Counted from the first letter of the stretch, positions 1-13,196 are shown. The stretch is 64,000 nt of DNA from Haliclystus octoradiatus (GCA_916610825.1 OU744454.1:2338501-2402500); one strand, 5' to 3'. Made by a program: numbers and translations. Notes: generated by a model not told the origin, from the letters alone.

Positions 1-218
1 ATGTTTGCACCCTGCTGTTTTGGTATTCAAACGTCAGTCAATAAAGTCGATAAACAAACTTTTTAGGGGTTTTTAATGTCTTCCTATTGTTATTGAAGAC
101 AAGAGAAATAATATCATCTCTTTCATTTCCTGTAGCAGCATTCATCAAGAGGCCAGTCACATCAATAAGAGGTAATTACAATAAGCCTGAAAATTTTGTT
201 AAAAATTCATGAAATGAA

Positions 219-3200
219 ATGAAATTATCTACAATTTACTGTTCTGTCAAAACTCTTGGAAAACTTCCGTTGCAAAGAATTTACAAGACCAATAATTTTA
301 CCCAATCTTTATGTTCTCATTTTTGTATCAAACCTGAATTTGCTGGCTTGAGGTGGTTTCATTCAAATAGAAAAATGTCTCAAACAATAACATTGTGCTC
401 CAAAGACAATCTAGTCTGGGTCGACCTAGAGGTACTAGATTATAGAGCCTTCCCTTAGGCCTATAATATTCCAGAATTCTGTCAATCAGATTTTTGACCA
501 TGATTTCTTTTATTGCATGTACCTCTATCAATTATTTTTCAATGAAAATATTTATGGATGATGTTCAAATCTACTCAAAATAGATGACAGGTAAGCTAAA
601 TATAATGACACTGTTACATATATTAAGTTTCCAGACTACAGACTTTGTAATTGGTGCGGCTAAGCTACATTCAAAATTGATATATTAATGCGCTGCGACC
701 GCCCGGAAGCACTGTCTTTGCTAGCCTGCGAACCATCCCCGAGGTTTTTGCTAACTATACTCTCCTGTACTTCTGTCACCTGCGGTCCCGCAGCTTGATT
801 TAGCTGAAAACGAATAAAAAATTGTAAGGCCAAGACATAATTAAGTAAATCCAAAACTTATCCAAGAAAAGTTTCACTGTGTAAGTAGCCTATGTAACAT
901 AAATATTGTTCAAAGAAGGTCAACCTGGGAATAGGGGTTTTAATGTACAGCAGTAAATTTTTACCTTTGGAAACTAGAAAAATTTTATATAATGCCCTTG
1001 TTTTACCGCATTTGGACTACTGCGCTGTTGTGTGGGGGAATTGTATACGGAAACACCTTGATCGCCTCCAGATATTCCAAGACAGGGGTCTGCAGACGGT
1101 GCTCCAATGTCAGTGCAGGACCCCCTGTCTCGCAGATGCTTATTCAGCTTGGTTGACTATGCGTCAGAGACAGGGTGAAATACAATCAGCTTTCCTGGAC
1201 GCAATAAAATTTAAGAAAGCTTCTCCTATGCTATCCACATTCTTCTCTTCTCCATTCACAACAAAAACCCGCTCCTTGACCAATAATGACATATACATCA
1301 AGCACAGCCATTGCAACGCTTTCCAGTCGGCTGGTGCTTGTTTGTGGAACAATCTGCCATACTCGATGAAAGTGACCGCGGCGAGTTGTGATTTTCTGAT
1401 TCCTTCTCGTTTTCTCCTTACGTGCCCTGTTGTGGGCCAATTACTTAATAGTGATCACTCTTGCAATGTCTAAAATAGTATAATTTATTGAATCAACCCT
1501 GTATATAAAGACCACCTGTTTTTATAGTGATCAATTTATCTACCTCTCATTGCTGCCTGTTATATACAGGTTTCATTGTACAAATATTTGATACTCTGCA
1601 CTGTAAATGTATACCGGTAATTGTATGTTTCTTGTAGGTCTTGATGTTGAATCGGATACTATTCTTGAAATGGCTTGCATAGTTACAGATGGAGATTTAA
1701 ATATTATTGCTGAGGTTCGTTTGGACAAAATAACATTCTTTATTCCGATTTGTAATGTGACCTATTGCCCTTACAAATTCTGCAAACCTATGTAATGAAG
1801 TAGGTTGTCATTGTGCTTTTATATACATAAATCAGACAGACAAGGGTGTATCACGTAAAGAATAAGCTGAAATTTTTTATTGCGTTATAACTACCCCCCC
1901 CATTATCACGTCAAGCAATAACCAGGTACAAGCTACTCGTGTAAAAAAAAACTATGAGTTCATAACAGTTCATGAACAACACCTGAACATTTTCTTGTGT
2001 GTTCATGAACAATTCATGAACTGGTTCATGAATGTGAAATTGCTCACAACTTCATGGACACTTTCTTGTGGGTTCATGAACAGTTATTGAACATTTTCTT
2101 GTAGGTTCATGAACGTCAAATTGCGTAAATGTTCATGAAAGTTTCATGAACTTGTTAGCAATTTCACATTCATGAACCTTTCATGACATTTGTTCACAAG
2201 AGTAATTATAAGCCGTCAACTGGAAGTCAAAGTGATGTAAAAGTTTCAAATCATTATTTTAATATTTCAGGAAAATGTTACGCAATTTTATTCTATGATA
2301 TCCACATTGATTCAGAAAATTTCAGGCACTTTTTCAAGTTTTAATGATAATCTGGATTCTAGACATTTGAGATTTTTATACAATTGTAAACCTTTTTCAT
2401 TTTTATAACGTTTTTTTATATGTTTGCCTGCATCTATCATTAGATAATTTTCAAATATACATCAATCAATCAATTGTCAGTGTAAGGCAAAAGTTTTTGC
2501 TTTCCTCCTAAAACGTTTTTAATTTATTTTTCTCCTTCTGAATTTTTTGTTAAGGTTTGACCTAAATCAGAAAAATATCAATACCCAATATAGGCTCTTC
2601 TTCCAGGATCTAGAATCTCAGGATTCCCACTTTTGTCAGACCATCCACATTGTAATACAAAATGACTGATTCCTTGATTCTAGACCTGTGCCACATGCCC
2701 CTGTACTTCACTTGACCTGCGACTGCTGCGTATAGGTGAGCGCAGGTACGCAGCGGAATAGTGGGCCTTGTGGAGCTAGGCTACCTTGATTCAGAGTCCG
2801 ACAATGAATGGGGAACCAGGGATCCTAGATCCTGGGAGGCTAGAGCAAATTCAGAAGAAAATTGATAATTTTCTGATTTAAAAGTCAAACCTCAATGTAA
2901 GCCAAACCTGTTTTCATCAGCAGCTAAGGAAAGATTCACCAGAAACAGATTGTTTAATATCTGCAATGAAGTTTTTAGAATGGTAAAGCGTATTTACGTG
3001 ACCTGTGATCCTTGTTTCTGGGTGTCGTGATTATTGCAAATTTGGCCATAGTGATTTGTGAAAGTTTCTATTTTTGTCTGTGATCTGTGCTAAGCACCCT
3101 CTCTATCTTTTCTCCTTCTCTTATCCCTCTTCTAATCAAAGTGTAGAATTGATAACCAGTACCCTGAACTTCAATTGTCTTTTTCACAGAAAGGAAGCTT

Positions 3201-5926
3201 GATCATTCATCATCCTGATAAGGTTTTGGATAATATGGGAGATTGGTGTACAGATCATCATGGAAAGGTATTTAGTGGGACTGTGTGCTGCCAAACATTT
3301 CTATAAGAATCAGAAGGATTCACCCCTGCAAAAAAATAAGATCAGTTCATGAACTTCAGAAACTTTCAGGAATCCATGAACTGTTCATGGACAGCTCATA
3401 TAGCTTACAGATCACAAACATTATATGGCTCAATCTACACAAAATGTTCAATAACACTGTTATTGTGCTTTTGTTTAAAAATTATGAAACAGCTCAATAC
3501 CTTTTCGAAATCTGTTTGTGCAGGGCACAACCCCTGCGAAAGCAGTTCAGGAGTTCATTAACAGTTATGAACAGTTTATGAATAGTTCATGAACGTTAAA
3601 TGGCCCCACATTTTCGTGAACTGTTCATAAACTGTTCATGAACTGTTCATAAACTGTCTGTGAGGGTTCAGGAACAGTTCAGGAAAATTGGAGCCTTTTA
3701 ATGTTCATGAACTGTTTACCAACTGTTTATGAACTCCTGAATTGTTTTTCGCAGGGGAAAACTTGCAAAACCAATTTTCAGGGTTTTGTTTCTGACCATT
3801 AGCTAGCTATCATTAGTAATCTTTAGAGAGTAAATAATTTGCACCTGGAAGAGATTACTCAGCAAAATAATATTGCGTGTGAAAACATTTTATCAACAGT
3901 TCATAAGAAGTTTTTCCAAACGTTATTAATGCCTGCTAACCTTTCGAGAACATTTCATGAATTTTAGGTCATTTAATATTCTCATGACCTACGTTTCACA
4001 GGAGTTATCATTTATGTTTTTCATCAGTCAGGATTGACAGCTGCTGTGAAAGAATCAAAATTATCAATGAACGATGTTGAAAATGATATGCTCAAATTCA
4101 TAGAGATGTATTCAGAAAAAGGCTCATCCCCATTGGCTGGAAATACCGTTGGCGAAGATAAGAAATTTATGCAACGTTACATGCCTAATTTCATCAATCA
4201 TCTTCATTATCGTGTTGTTGATGTTAGCACTGTTAAAGAACTATGCAGGTTTGTTTGTATATTTGATGAACATCATATCATCGTCAGTTCAAAAAGGAAT
4301 ACAAATTCAAGTTACAAATTATTTATAAGTTATAAAAATAGATACATTGATATATCCTATATTTTTGGAAATACTGCTAATAATTAAACAATGCAAAATA
4401 AGTAAAATCTATTCAGGCTTGCTGTTAATGTTTCATGAACCTACTGAAATATTCATAGAGAGTTCATCACAAGACAACTTTGAACATAAAAACAGCAGAC
4501 TGTGTCAGTTCCCGCTGTGTAAAATTCCATGAGTTCATGAACAATTCACAAACTTTTGGGCAATTCCACGTTCATGAATTCATGAACTTTTTTTCACAGA
4601 GGACGTTTCTAGCCAAATCAGCTACAGTCTCAAAAGCAAAATTTGTTGTTGTTGATTTGACTCATAATTTGTTTTATGTAGGAGGTGGTACCCTAATGAT
4701 TTTATCAAAGCGCCAAAGAAAACATTTTCTCACAGGTGAGTTTATTTAATTAATTATGTGATAGGTTTACTCATTTATGGCTTGACTATTTTTAGATGTT
4801 AAGACGGGTGTAATATGTCAAATGAATTTTAAGTTGTAGAGTTTGCTCACTTCTTCTTACTTCTTTTCTTTGTTTTATTACAACAAGTATTGGTACTGGG
4901 TACCCTGTTATCCTTTGTTCATTGGCTTATAAAAGCTTGCGTGACTAATAAATGTTTGTGGGACTTTATTCTAGAGATACGTGAAAGCCAGTCCCCAGAT
5001 ACTCCTGTTTAAAATCTCCGATAAATGTGAATGAAGCCATCAAAGTATGGCAAAACGTGTATCTTCTGGAAATCTTTGGAAGGAAGTATAACAGAAACGT
5101 GCTTTCCCTTTTGTCTCGGAATCCCCCCATTTTATCGAACCCTGCCTGCATGTTTCCTTGCCAAATTTCAAAATGAAATTCATCTGCTTATTTTATGATT
5201 ATACCTACATGTGTGTTTTGTTAAACTTTATTTCCTCTGCGAAAAAATGTGTTGAGTTCATGAACTGTTTTCATAAACCTCTTGAACTGTTCATGGACAA
5301 TTCATGAGCTTTGCAAAAATCCATAAACTGTTTATGAACGCCTTATCAACAGTTTATGAGCAGTTCATGAATCCCTATAAACAGTTTATGAACGTTACAT
5401 GGCCAAATATTTGTGGACTTTCTCATGAACTGTTCATGAACTGCTCATTTCAACTTCATGAACTGTTTTCACAGAGGTTAGGATGTGATAATGCTATGGA
5501 TTATTGAGAATGATAGTGTTATGATAGTGTTCTGTTAATTGTCATGATTTGTGTCTGTGAAAAGGCTACCACATCCAAGCAAGCCCTTTCAAAAAAATTA
5601 GTTGAGTTCATGAACTGTTCGCAATTCCTAAACTGTTAACGAGCATTTCATAAACAGTTCATTAGAATGATGCCATTTAACATTCATGAACTATTTTTAC
5701 ATGGGAGGCAGCAGACGCACAATTTACCCAATCCCCCGACGCGGAAGACAATGACAAGAAATAACGATATGGCGCTCTCATAGTCTCATAATTGAAATGA
5801 GTACAATTTATCCTTTAGCGAGGATCTATTAGGGGGCAAGTCTGGTGCCTGTAGCTGCTGTAACTCCAACTCCAATTGCGTTTTATTAGTCCTGTGAAAA
5901 AAACATGTATGTTTGTCAGGGTATAA

Positions 5927-6020
<94 letters not shown>

Positions 6021-6523
6021 CAACGATGTGTTCTCATTTCCTGAATACCCATTTATCAATCTTTGATTGAGAGCAATTATGATAAAGAGAAAAATAATTA
6101 TACTGAAGTTTTTGAGAATTTTCATCTTCTGATCATGCGGCTGCACTGTTGATTAAGCAGCCAGGGCTTTAGAAATTTTCTCGCATCGCCTCGGATTTGA
6201 TCTCCTCAAGAAGCACTATTTCTTTGACATCAGGAAGGACATCGTCTGGCCATTGAACAATGAACACATACGTCATCAATGATTCAGATATTTGACATAC
6301 TAACTCAAGGTACTTGCTACTTGGGCGAATAAGGCTACCAGCTATCCGATTTATTTATAGGTGAGAAACTTCCCTAAAAACAAAAATGTGATATTCAATA
6401 AGTACAGTTTTGGATACAAATTAATTGTTTCATAGAATCATTATTTGTTATTTCAGAGCTTTGGAAGACATCAGACAGAGTATAGAAGAACTGAAATATT
6501 ACCGTAAAACAATATTTAAGTGA
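219..6523 (+). CDS. REXO2: Oligoribonuclease, mitochondrial-type (REXO2), 7 exons
   Basis: A 3'-to-5' exoribonuclease that degrades short oligoribonucleotides in mitochondria and cytosol (DEDDh family). Exons read by eye: 219-431, 584-590, 1638-1714, 3190-3267, 4028-4248, 4682-4735, 6457-6523. All junctions are GT-AG and in phase, giving about 238 residues, close to the vertebrate length. The first ~60 residues are basic and hydroxylated, like a mitochondrial presequence. Exo I reads VWVDLEMTGLD (D69, E71), formed across three exons. Exo II contains [13 protein letters not shown]. Exo III is HRALED (H then D five residues later). The protein ends YYRKTIFK. The ATG at 214 stops at once, so 219 is the start. 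The 7-nt exon 584-590 is required to supply Met-Thr-Gly. The introns hold a LINE fragment and several GTTCATGAAC elements. Identity is near certain; the presequence role is inferred. Confidence 0.95.
584..590 (+). other. REXO2: 7-nt microexon of REXO2 (ATGACAG)
   Basis: The flanks are ...aaaatag before and gtaagc after, a good acceptor and donor. Exon 1 ends in phase 0 after VDLE and the exon at 1638 starts with GT CTT GAT. Inserting ATGACAG gives M-T-G-L-D, which matches the conserved exo I text of the family. Without it the frame breaks. Confidence 0.85.
943..1473 (+). mobile_element. LINE reverse transcriptase C-terminal fragment
   Basis: An open frame of 176 codons with hallmarks of the end of a CR1/L2/Jockey-like non-LTR reverse transcriptase: [16 protein letters not shown], then [18 protein letters not shown] and WNNLPYSMK. 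It is 5'-truncated, as is usual for LINE insertions, and sits sense in a REXO2 intron. Close relatives lie at 14.76 kb (+) and 20.8 kb (-). The clade is not certain. Confidence 0.8.
1480..1625. repeat. MITE fragment, GTCAAACCTGTTATAACGG family
   Basis: Contains tgaatcaaccctgtatataa, accacctg and gttatatacagg. The same words recur at 6.8, 34.5, 52.5, 53.3-54.3, 54.7, 57.2 and 59.2 kb. Tc1/mariner-like MITE by style; boundaries approximate. Confidence 0.6.
1945..2200. repeat. GTTCATGAAC palindrome element
   Basis: A dense run of gttcatgaac and variants in a REXO2 intron. The two ends are mirror images (tcatgaactggttcatgaa in the middle), so the whole could fold into a hairpin. Confidence 0.65.
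2500..2920. repeat. Two MITE copies, GTCCGACAAAAG family, head to head
   Basis: One copy ends with cccacttttgtcagacc near 2640. The second starts gagtccgacaa near 2797 and continues with gggatcctagatcc and gaagaaaattgataattttc. Other members lie at 36.5, 37.1, 40.5, 47.8 and 57.4 kb. Confidence 0.6.
3526..3760. repeat. GTTCATGAAC element with cccctgcgaaa ends
   Basis: Starts cccctgcgaaagcagttc and ends gaattgtttttcgcagggg: terminal inverted repeats about 12 bp long around a body of gttcatgaac palindromes. A related partial copy lies just upstream at 3320-3410. Confidence 0.7.
4425..4600. repeat. GTTCATGAAC element
   Basis: Repeated ttcatgaac words in the REXO2 intron, ending ...catgaactttttttcacagag just before the exon at 4682. 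Confidence 0.55.
5236..5705. repeat. Two GTTCATGAAC elements
   Basis: Copies at about 5236-5480 (ctctgcgaaaa... to ...gttttcacagagg) and 5590-5705. Both are made of imperfect gttcatgaac palindromes with short inverted ends. Confidence 0.6.
5927..6020. repeat. (GAT)n microsatellite, about 31 units
   Basis: Uninterrupted gat repeat directly after gtataaat. Other LINE 3' ends in this window have the form aataaatgatgatgatg (15.1 kb +, 7.6 kb - and 44.9 kb -), so this tract is probably an expanded LINE tail. Poly-His and poly-Ser frames across it are artefacts. Confidence 0.9.
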
Positions 6524-8016
6524 ATAATGCTAAACATTGATTAAATATCTGAAGGTTTAATATTGATATTGTACAATAGATGATATATTTACATTTTTGT
6601 TTGTTAAATATTAATGAATTTATTGGTTTATATTGCATGATTTTATATGATTTAAATTTTGTTTTTCTTGATTAGATAACTGCATCATCTATACCTATAA
6701 ATGCAGGAATTGGTGTGTGTATGTGGTCCAGCCTCCCGTTGTTTTATCAGTCAGATTTCAAATGAGATATTTAAGTTATACAGTGTAATTTGTATATAAC
6801 AGCCAGCTATGAGAGGTAGATAAATTGACCGCCATATGCAGGTGGTCTTTATATACAGGGCTATTTCAATAGAAACAATTATTTTAGATATTGCAAAAGT
6901 GACCACTATAGACAGGTGACCGCTATATAGAAGTGGCCGTTATAACAGGTTTGACTGTATATCATCAGAATTACTTTTTTCCAGCTGTGGTTTGGACAGC
7001 TTTATTTTTTTTTGGCTTTCTGTTTCACATAATGAAAGAAAGCATACTGTCTCAACTGTGTCAATTGGCTTTCATTCTTGATATCAAATTTCACCAGTTG
7101 TCGAATTCCAAGAACACATCAACTTATTATATTATAGTCTTTCAAACCTTTGTGTGTTTTTTATTTCTAATTCTCGTAAAATAAGAATTGACAGTACACA
7201 TTTAATAATCAAGTTCGGAGTTCATCATCAGTTTCTTTATTTCTCATTGTATACGCTTTTTGTAATAGAAAAAATTTGGGATAATTCAATTGACTTATCA
7301 CAACAGTGGAACTTCGAACTGGCTTATACATTTATGTATTATGATGGTATTGCCATATAGCCGCTAATTAAAGGAGCAAAAATGACCGGCAGGCGCTACG
7401 CACTTAGGATCACGTGCATGTTTATTGTTTATAACACAATGTTCATTGTTGACATGAATTTATTACAAATTAGGCTTGCGTATAACAATAGTTTCAAAGC
7501 GAGACGGTTGAATTACGCTAAGCATAAATTCAAATTGATCTTGCAGCGGTCGCCGGTCAATTTTGCCCCTTTAACTGAACGTCTATTTGTTATTAAATCA
7601 TCATCATCATCATCATTTATTATTCATATCAAACTTACAAGCTGTAAGCTTTTTCCCAGGACTGAATTTCAAAGAATCAAACTAAGAAACATATCTATGT
7701 TGAGTAATTTTGGATAAAACAAACCTAAATGGTTTAAATTTTTAGTGCTTTGTTTTCAGAAAAAAGTTTGTACAGTAACCACCTACGTCTCTGATTAACA
7801 TGTTTATCCTTTTGAATCTAATGAAGACATAGCTAATAGTGAATCGTCATTAAACCTGATAACCTGCTCTGTGTATTTATCAATCACAATACTGGACTGA
7901 ATTATCCATACTTCAATGGTCGCATAGACAGGTAAGTGGAAATCTGAAACATCCGTGAGTGACGTCATACATGGTTTATTTTCATCTCAACTTTCTTGGG
8001 GTTCCAAAAATGCAAC
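6524..8016. other. Intergenic REXO2-AP5Z1
   Basis: Holds a GTCAAACCTG-type MITE (about 6780-6960, ending gttataacaggtttgactgt) and a LINE tail on - at 7590-7720. No supported gene was seen. Both flanking genes are on +. Confidence 0.6.
7590..7720 (-). mobile_element. LINE 3' tail
   Basis: On the - strand it reads aagcttacagcttgtaag, then gaataataaatgatgatg. This matches the style of the tail after the LINE fragment at 14.76 kb. Confidence 0.5.
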
Positions 8017-11000
8017 ATGGCGTCTGGTGTGTCTTTAACTGATATAATCCAAACTGCGAGACTAACTCCTCTTGCTGGTGTTACACGCTTATCAAATTCG
8101 CTAACAGATTCAATAGTAAGATTATTCAACGGTGAACTATCAAGAAAGACTCTTATTAACAAAGAACTACGTGAAATATGGCTATTATTCATTTGTCGAA
8201 ATGAGGTCTTAAATGATATAAGGATTGAAGAGATCAGGAATTCCCTTATTAATCTCACAGCTTTAAGAGACGGAGCAACTAGAATATCTCCAGAAGAGGT
8301 TAATATATTCAAAGAAAGGCTTCTTGCTTTACAAATATTAAAAATTGGTTGGAGTGGAAAATCACAAGGCGAAATAACACCTCGTTTGCTTGAGTTAATA
8401 ATTACAACATCAGCTAGCAAAGAAACCATAACTTGTAGACTTGCAATTGAATGTGCACTATCATCTAGTGTTGCGAATGAAAGTTTATCTGCTTTCTACT
8501 TTTATTTAACAGATATAATTTGCTCTAACTCTGCTAAAAGGAGTATTAAGATAGCATGTCTGTATGGTTTGCACAATCGAATGTTATCAACAAAACAAAG
8601 ACCATTGTTATTACAAGAGGCAGATTCTAGTCGGTTAAGTAAAGCTATCGCACAATTCTTATTATTACCTAAACAATCAATGCAGCCTGTCACACGCAGT
8701 AGCAGAGGGAAACAGCCAGGGCTCGAGGTGAGATTACTGTAAAATTTTAAGCCTTAGCACCAGGGACGCCGGAGCGGCGGGGGCAGCGGGGGTGACTGCC
8801 CCTCCTGACCTTGAGGCGGGGGGGCGAGCAGGGGCAAGAAGTGCCTTTCTGTATAAGTATTCTTTTTTTCAGATATTTTGCTATTGTACTAGACCATGAT
8901 ACAATGATTATTAGAAATACGATAAGCTAGATACATGCTTGTTTTAATTTAGCGACTTGTTCAAATTCAGATTTGATTATCAGGACTCCTAACATGGATA
9001 GGTAAATTACTTTTCACTATAAATACGATGTGAAACCTGTTCTCTCTCTATCTCTGTTACTTGCCTGACGATGATTTTGGAATAAATCGAAACCGTCACA
9101 GATTATCGAATGATTTATTTGTCGCAAATCAGTATAATGAAGTCGAAATCATTAAGTATCTCTCAATTAATTATTTTAGATAATCTGTAAAAATGATGTT
9201 ACTGTGATCTTGCATCCAATCGATAATGAAATAAATATAAAGTAGCTTTTACATTACACATATATTTGTAATAGTATGAGTTTCATGTTAGAGTTGATAT
9301 CGAGAGACGACCGAGATAGAGTTTGCAGAGAACGGTATAGATACAATGCCATATGTTGTACTATACCAGAATCTAAATTTGGCAGGAGAAGCTGCGACTT
9401 GAAGAAAGCCGGATCTGTTGCATGAATGAAAATTTTTAAAAGAGAAAATGCCCCTCTAGTCTAGTTCGCCCCCCCTGCCCTAAGTTGCTTCCGGCGTCCC
9501 TTCTTAGCACAGTCTACAGAGAAGGGCTCTCTTCAACGAAATCTCGGGGTCATTATCATTTATTGAGAATAGACTTTAAGCCACTTTTTATGTGGCTTTT
9601 TTCAAAGGGCTCATACATAGTACTGTTGTAGTTTGAAATATAAAATAATAATTATAATACGTACAAAATAGGTGGTTACTGATTAATTTTAAGATTCAGA
9701 GTATGACAGCCACACGTCCAAGCGAGTACTGTAACCAGAATCATCGATATATATTGTATATCTATGACTCTGACTGTAACACATAGACTTGTTGTATTTA
9801 AAATTAGTTGCCCCACAAAGTAAGTGTTTAAGTAAGGCTAATTGTACCAGGATGACGATTGACTGAAAAATGCTCGAGCAAGGTTCGACAAAACATTTTA
9901 CGTTCGGGGATTCTGATAAGTTCACCAAATATCTTCAGAATATGGTTATAAATGATTGATTCTGATTTAAATCAACTGAAAAATTAATTGGTTCAAGTTT
10001 GAAGCTAATCCGATAAAAATGACGAGATATCAACATATTAAGATGTCTAGCACTATTCCACACATTTATTTTCATGATGTAATTATTCGTTTTTTTTTTA
10101 CTTCTGAATCAATAATTTATTTGAAAGATATTTTTCAGATTGAAGCCCCTGTTACAATGTTATCTATTTTCTACACTTTTGTATATATGGGAACCGAAAT
10201 ACATGCTCTTATTTTGCTCTTAATTAATTGTGAATGCTTTTTTCAAATTCGGTAAATTGAAATTCTTAGGAATTTGCTCTCAAGTTTTGCTCCAGCTCCA
10301 AGGAATCACATTGTGTCATACCCTGCCCACAAGAAAGTGTTTTAATCTGGGTCATAGCTTATGCACCATGACTACAGAAGATCTAAGTCTTGTTTTTATT
10401 TCGAATAGGAAAGCATCAAAAGTAGATACTGCCCCTACGAAAAAAATCCATGAGTTCATGAACAGTTCATTAACTTCATGAACAGTTCATGAACATTTTT
10501 TTGTGGGTTCATGAACAGTTCATAAACAGTCACAAAGAGTTCATGATTTGTTCATGAACTTTTGGGCAATTTCACGTTCATGAACTCATGACCTTTTTTT
10601 CGCAGGGGTGCTGTTGGCCAGTGTCTGACACAAGTGACTTTTCTAAAATCCTAGATTCCAGAAGATTAGATCAAATTCAGGAGAAATTGATGTTTTTATA
10701 AATTCTAGATCATATATCAAGCGTCAACAAAAAGAAATCATAAAACATGCTAAAATGTCCCTGGATTCCAGTAGGCTATACTCCTTTGTTTGCCAGACGC
10801 CGATGCTGGATTTGATAATGTAAATTCAAACTTTGTAGAATTGAATTGATTTGATTAGGAATTGAAACAAATTAATTAAAAATAATCTTGAACATATGTA
10901 GGCCCTAAACCTTTTTTATCGGTATTTAATTGTGATTCTCAAGTTGTACAATTATATTTATGAGCTATTCATGAATTATAACATCATGATTTCATAACAT

Positions 11001-13132
11001 GTAGTTGTAGACGTACTAACAAGATGCTAATAATTATTTTATAACCCTGACTCACAAAACTGAATTTTGGATTGTTGACTGAGCTGAAAAAAATGATTGT
11101 GTAAGGAATGTTTTATTTGACGATCAGTGAACCCTAAATTATATTTATTTTAATAAAACCCAATGTAATCAAATTATTAAATTTGTTGTAGGATTCATTA
11201 TCATCGGAACTGGATGGTGCACAAGCAAGAGATATATTCACTGTATTAAACATTACACAACGATTTACTAGTCAACATTTGCTGAACATTGCATCGTTTT
11301 CAATTTTAAAATCATGGTGCAATCAGCTATCTTGTTCTGAATTTGATCATGTACTTGAAAGGGATTTCGATACAATTTCAAAGATAAATACTAGTAGCCC
11401 TATGTCTATTGGACGTAGTGTGTTCTATGATCAAGTTTCAGCCTCAACAAATAGCTCGCCTGGAAATTCATCATTGGCATCTAGTATTTCCTCGGCAAAT
11501 AGCATGTTTTTTATAGACGACACAAAATCTGAAGCGGAACGTTCTCAATTAAAAAGTCCCGAACGACGATTATCAAATGTTTCGTCGTTATCAATCAGTG
11601 GGAGGGATACACCATTAGGATTTACATCTTCTAGCACCAATTCAATGTCATTATTATCAACATCTGTACGATATTGTATACGTATTATTAATCAAGCTGA
11701 TCGAATGCCGCAACGAAATCAAGATAAAGCAATACAATATGCTGCTGTTGTTGAATCCATTACAATTCTTGATATCTTATGTCAAAATGATAAGAATCTT
11801 ATTCATAAAGTTATGACAAGATTAAAACAGCTAGCATCAAGAGTTCTTACAACAGCAGTTGAGTTACGACAGATTGCAGTTGCGTTGATACAATTTTATA
11901 TTAATCATTCAAATCCAGTAATGAATGAAACGGAGGATTTACTACGATGTTATCTGAACGACATACCAGCTAAATTGTATACAAGCTCATCATGTACGTT
12001 TGAATGTTTAGATTTATTGTTGAAGAATCAAGAATACTTAAAAGATACACCTGATTTAATTCCAAAATATTTTCCAAATTTATTCAAAATGTTTGCCTAT
12101 CATCCAAGATCATTTGTTGAAGAATTTTTAATTCTGATACCTTATATGTTCAACGAAAAGACTTTGGTAGAATTTTTTCATTGTTTACTGGATTTTCCAT
12201 GTATTAGTGCCTGCTTAAAGATTAATCAATCAAAACTTGCAACTGGTGGTAAATGGTTAGATCAACCGGTACCAGATTTAGAGAATTTATTAATAAATTT
12301 TATGCTACGATGCGAATCAGGAAATGGCGAAACAATTGATAAACTTTCAAGATTACATAATTTTATAAAACCATTATTAAAAGATCCACAAATTATGCTT
12401 CCATGTCAAATTGTACCGCTACTTTTAAAACAATATTTTAAAACTGTTTTTGCATCTAAATCTGAAAAGTTTTACTTTGCAATATTTCCAACACTTCTTG
12501 ATCGTTTATTTCACATTTATTCTACAGCAGAACATCTTGAAGAAGTTCAATCCTTCCTTTCAGAAAAATTAGTACAACTTGTTACAATATGTCCTCATTT
12601 ATTAAATAAATTCAAAGATGATGCTATAGAAGCATTGAGTAAGGTAAGATCGTCGCCTCTGAAACATAGTTTTATTGGAACAAATTTAATTTGGATGGTT
12701 GGAGAAATGGCAATTTTACAAGGATCATGTTCGACTGAACAATTAATTACATATTATGAAATGCTTGAAACAATGCTATATGAAGCTACGACAAATATTA
12801 AAGATTTAAATTGTATACCTCCAAGAATGTTATCTGCATTATGCTCAGCATTAGCAAAACTAGCGAGCTACAATCAAGATTTGTTACCTAGAGCACATTT
12901 GGCATTAACAAAATTAGCAACAGCTTTGAAAGAAAATGGTATTAGTAATTATTCACGGCAAGATAAAATATCATTATATAGACGTGTCAATGAATTGATA
13001 CAAATTTTAAAAATGCCAAATGTTGCTTTGGTTGTACTCCAATCAAGAGCTGGACAACAAATTTGGCATTTAGATCAAAATAATTCAATTAAAATGAAAA
13101 TTCAAAATGCATGTAATATACCAAAATTTTAA
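8017..13132 (+). CDS. AP5Z1: AP-5 complex subunit zeta-1 (AP5Z1), 2 exons
   Basis: Zeta subunit of the AP-5 adaptor complex, which works with SPG11 and SPG15 in late endosome/lysosome sorting. Exons are 8017-8727 and 11192-13132, joined GAG|gtgaga ... gtag|GAT in phase 0, giving about 883 residues (human about 807). Family signatures: QRFTSQHLLNIASFSILKSW across the start of exon 2, FPNLFKMFAY, LIWMVGEMAI, and near the end LLPRAHLALTKL and LLKMPNVALVVLQS. Residues ~280-390 are a Ser-rich loop (SSPGNSSLASSISSANS). The start is the ATG at 8017, since the upstream in-frame TTG is not a normal start. The remainder is alpha-helical, as expected of an adaptin-like solenoid. The 2.46-kb intron carries a hAT MITE and a GTTCATGAAC element. 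AATAAA follows at 13191. Confidence 0.9.
8761..9502. mobile_element. Non-autonomous hAT element (CAGGG ends, 8-bp TSD)
   Basis: Left end cagggacgccggagc and right end gcttccggcgtccctt form an imperfect ~15-bp TIR. Flanks are cttagcac at 8753-8760 and again at 9503-9510, a perfect 8-bp target duplication. CAGGG termini with an 8-bp TSD are typical of hAT. The subterminal DNA is G/C-rich and there is no transposase inside. It lies in the AP5Z1 intron. Confidence 0.85.
10436..10610. repeat. GTTCATGAAC element with cccctacgaaaa / ttcgcagggg ends
   Basis: Starts cccctacgaaaaaaatcc and ends ccttttttttcgcaggggt, with palindromic gttcatgaac repeats between. One of the better bounded members of the family. 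Confidence 0.7.
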
Positions 13133-13190
13133 GATTTTTAACTACATTTTTTGAGTGAATAACAAAAGTCTGTGATAATGTTAAATTTTG

Positions 13191-13196
13191 AATAAA
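13191..13196 (+). terminator. Polyadenylation signal of AP5Z1
   Basis: AATAAA 59 bases after the AP5Z1 stop codon. A second aataaa occurs about 40 bases on. Confidence 0.6.

Noticed and set aside
5786..6146. Poly-His and poly-Ser open frames
   Set aside because: Both are readings of the (GAT)n microsatellite in a region with no splice or start context.
6933..7360. Hydrophobic open frames at 6.9-7.4 kb
   Set aside because: They begin inside a MITE, have no splice sites or family text, and are AT-rich chance frames.
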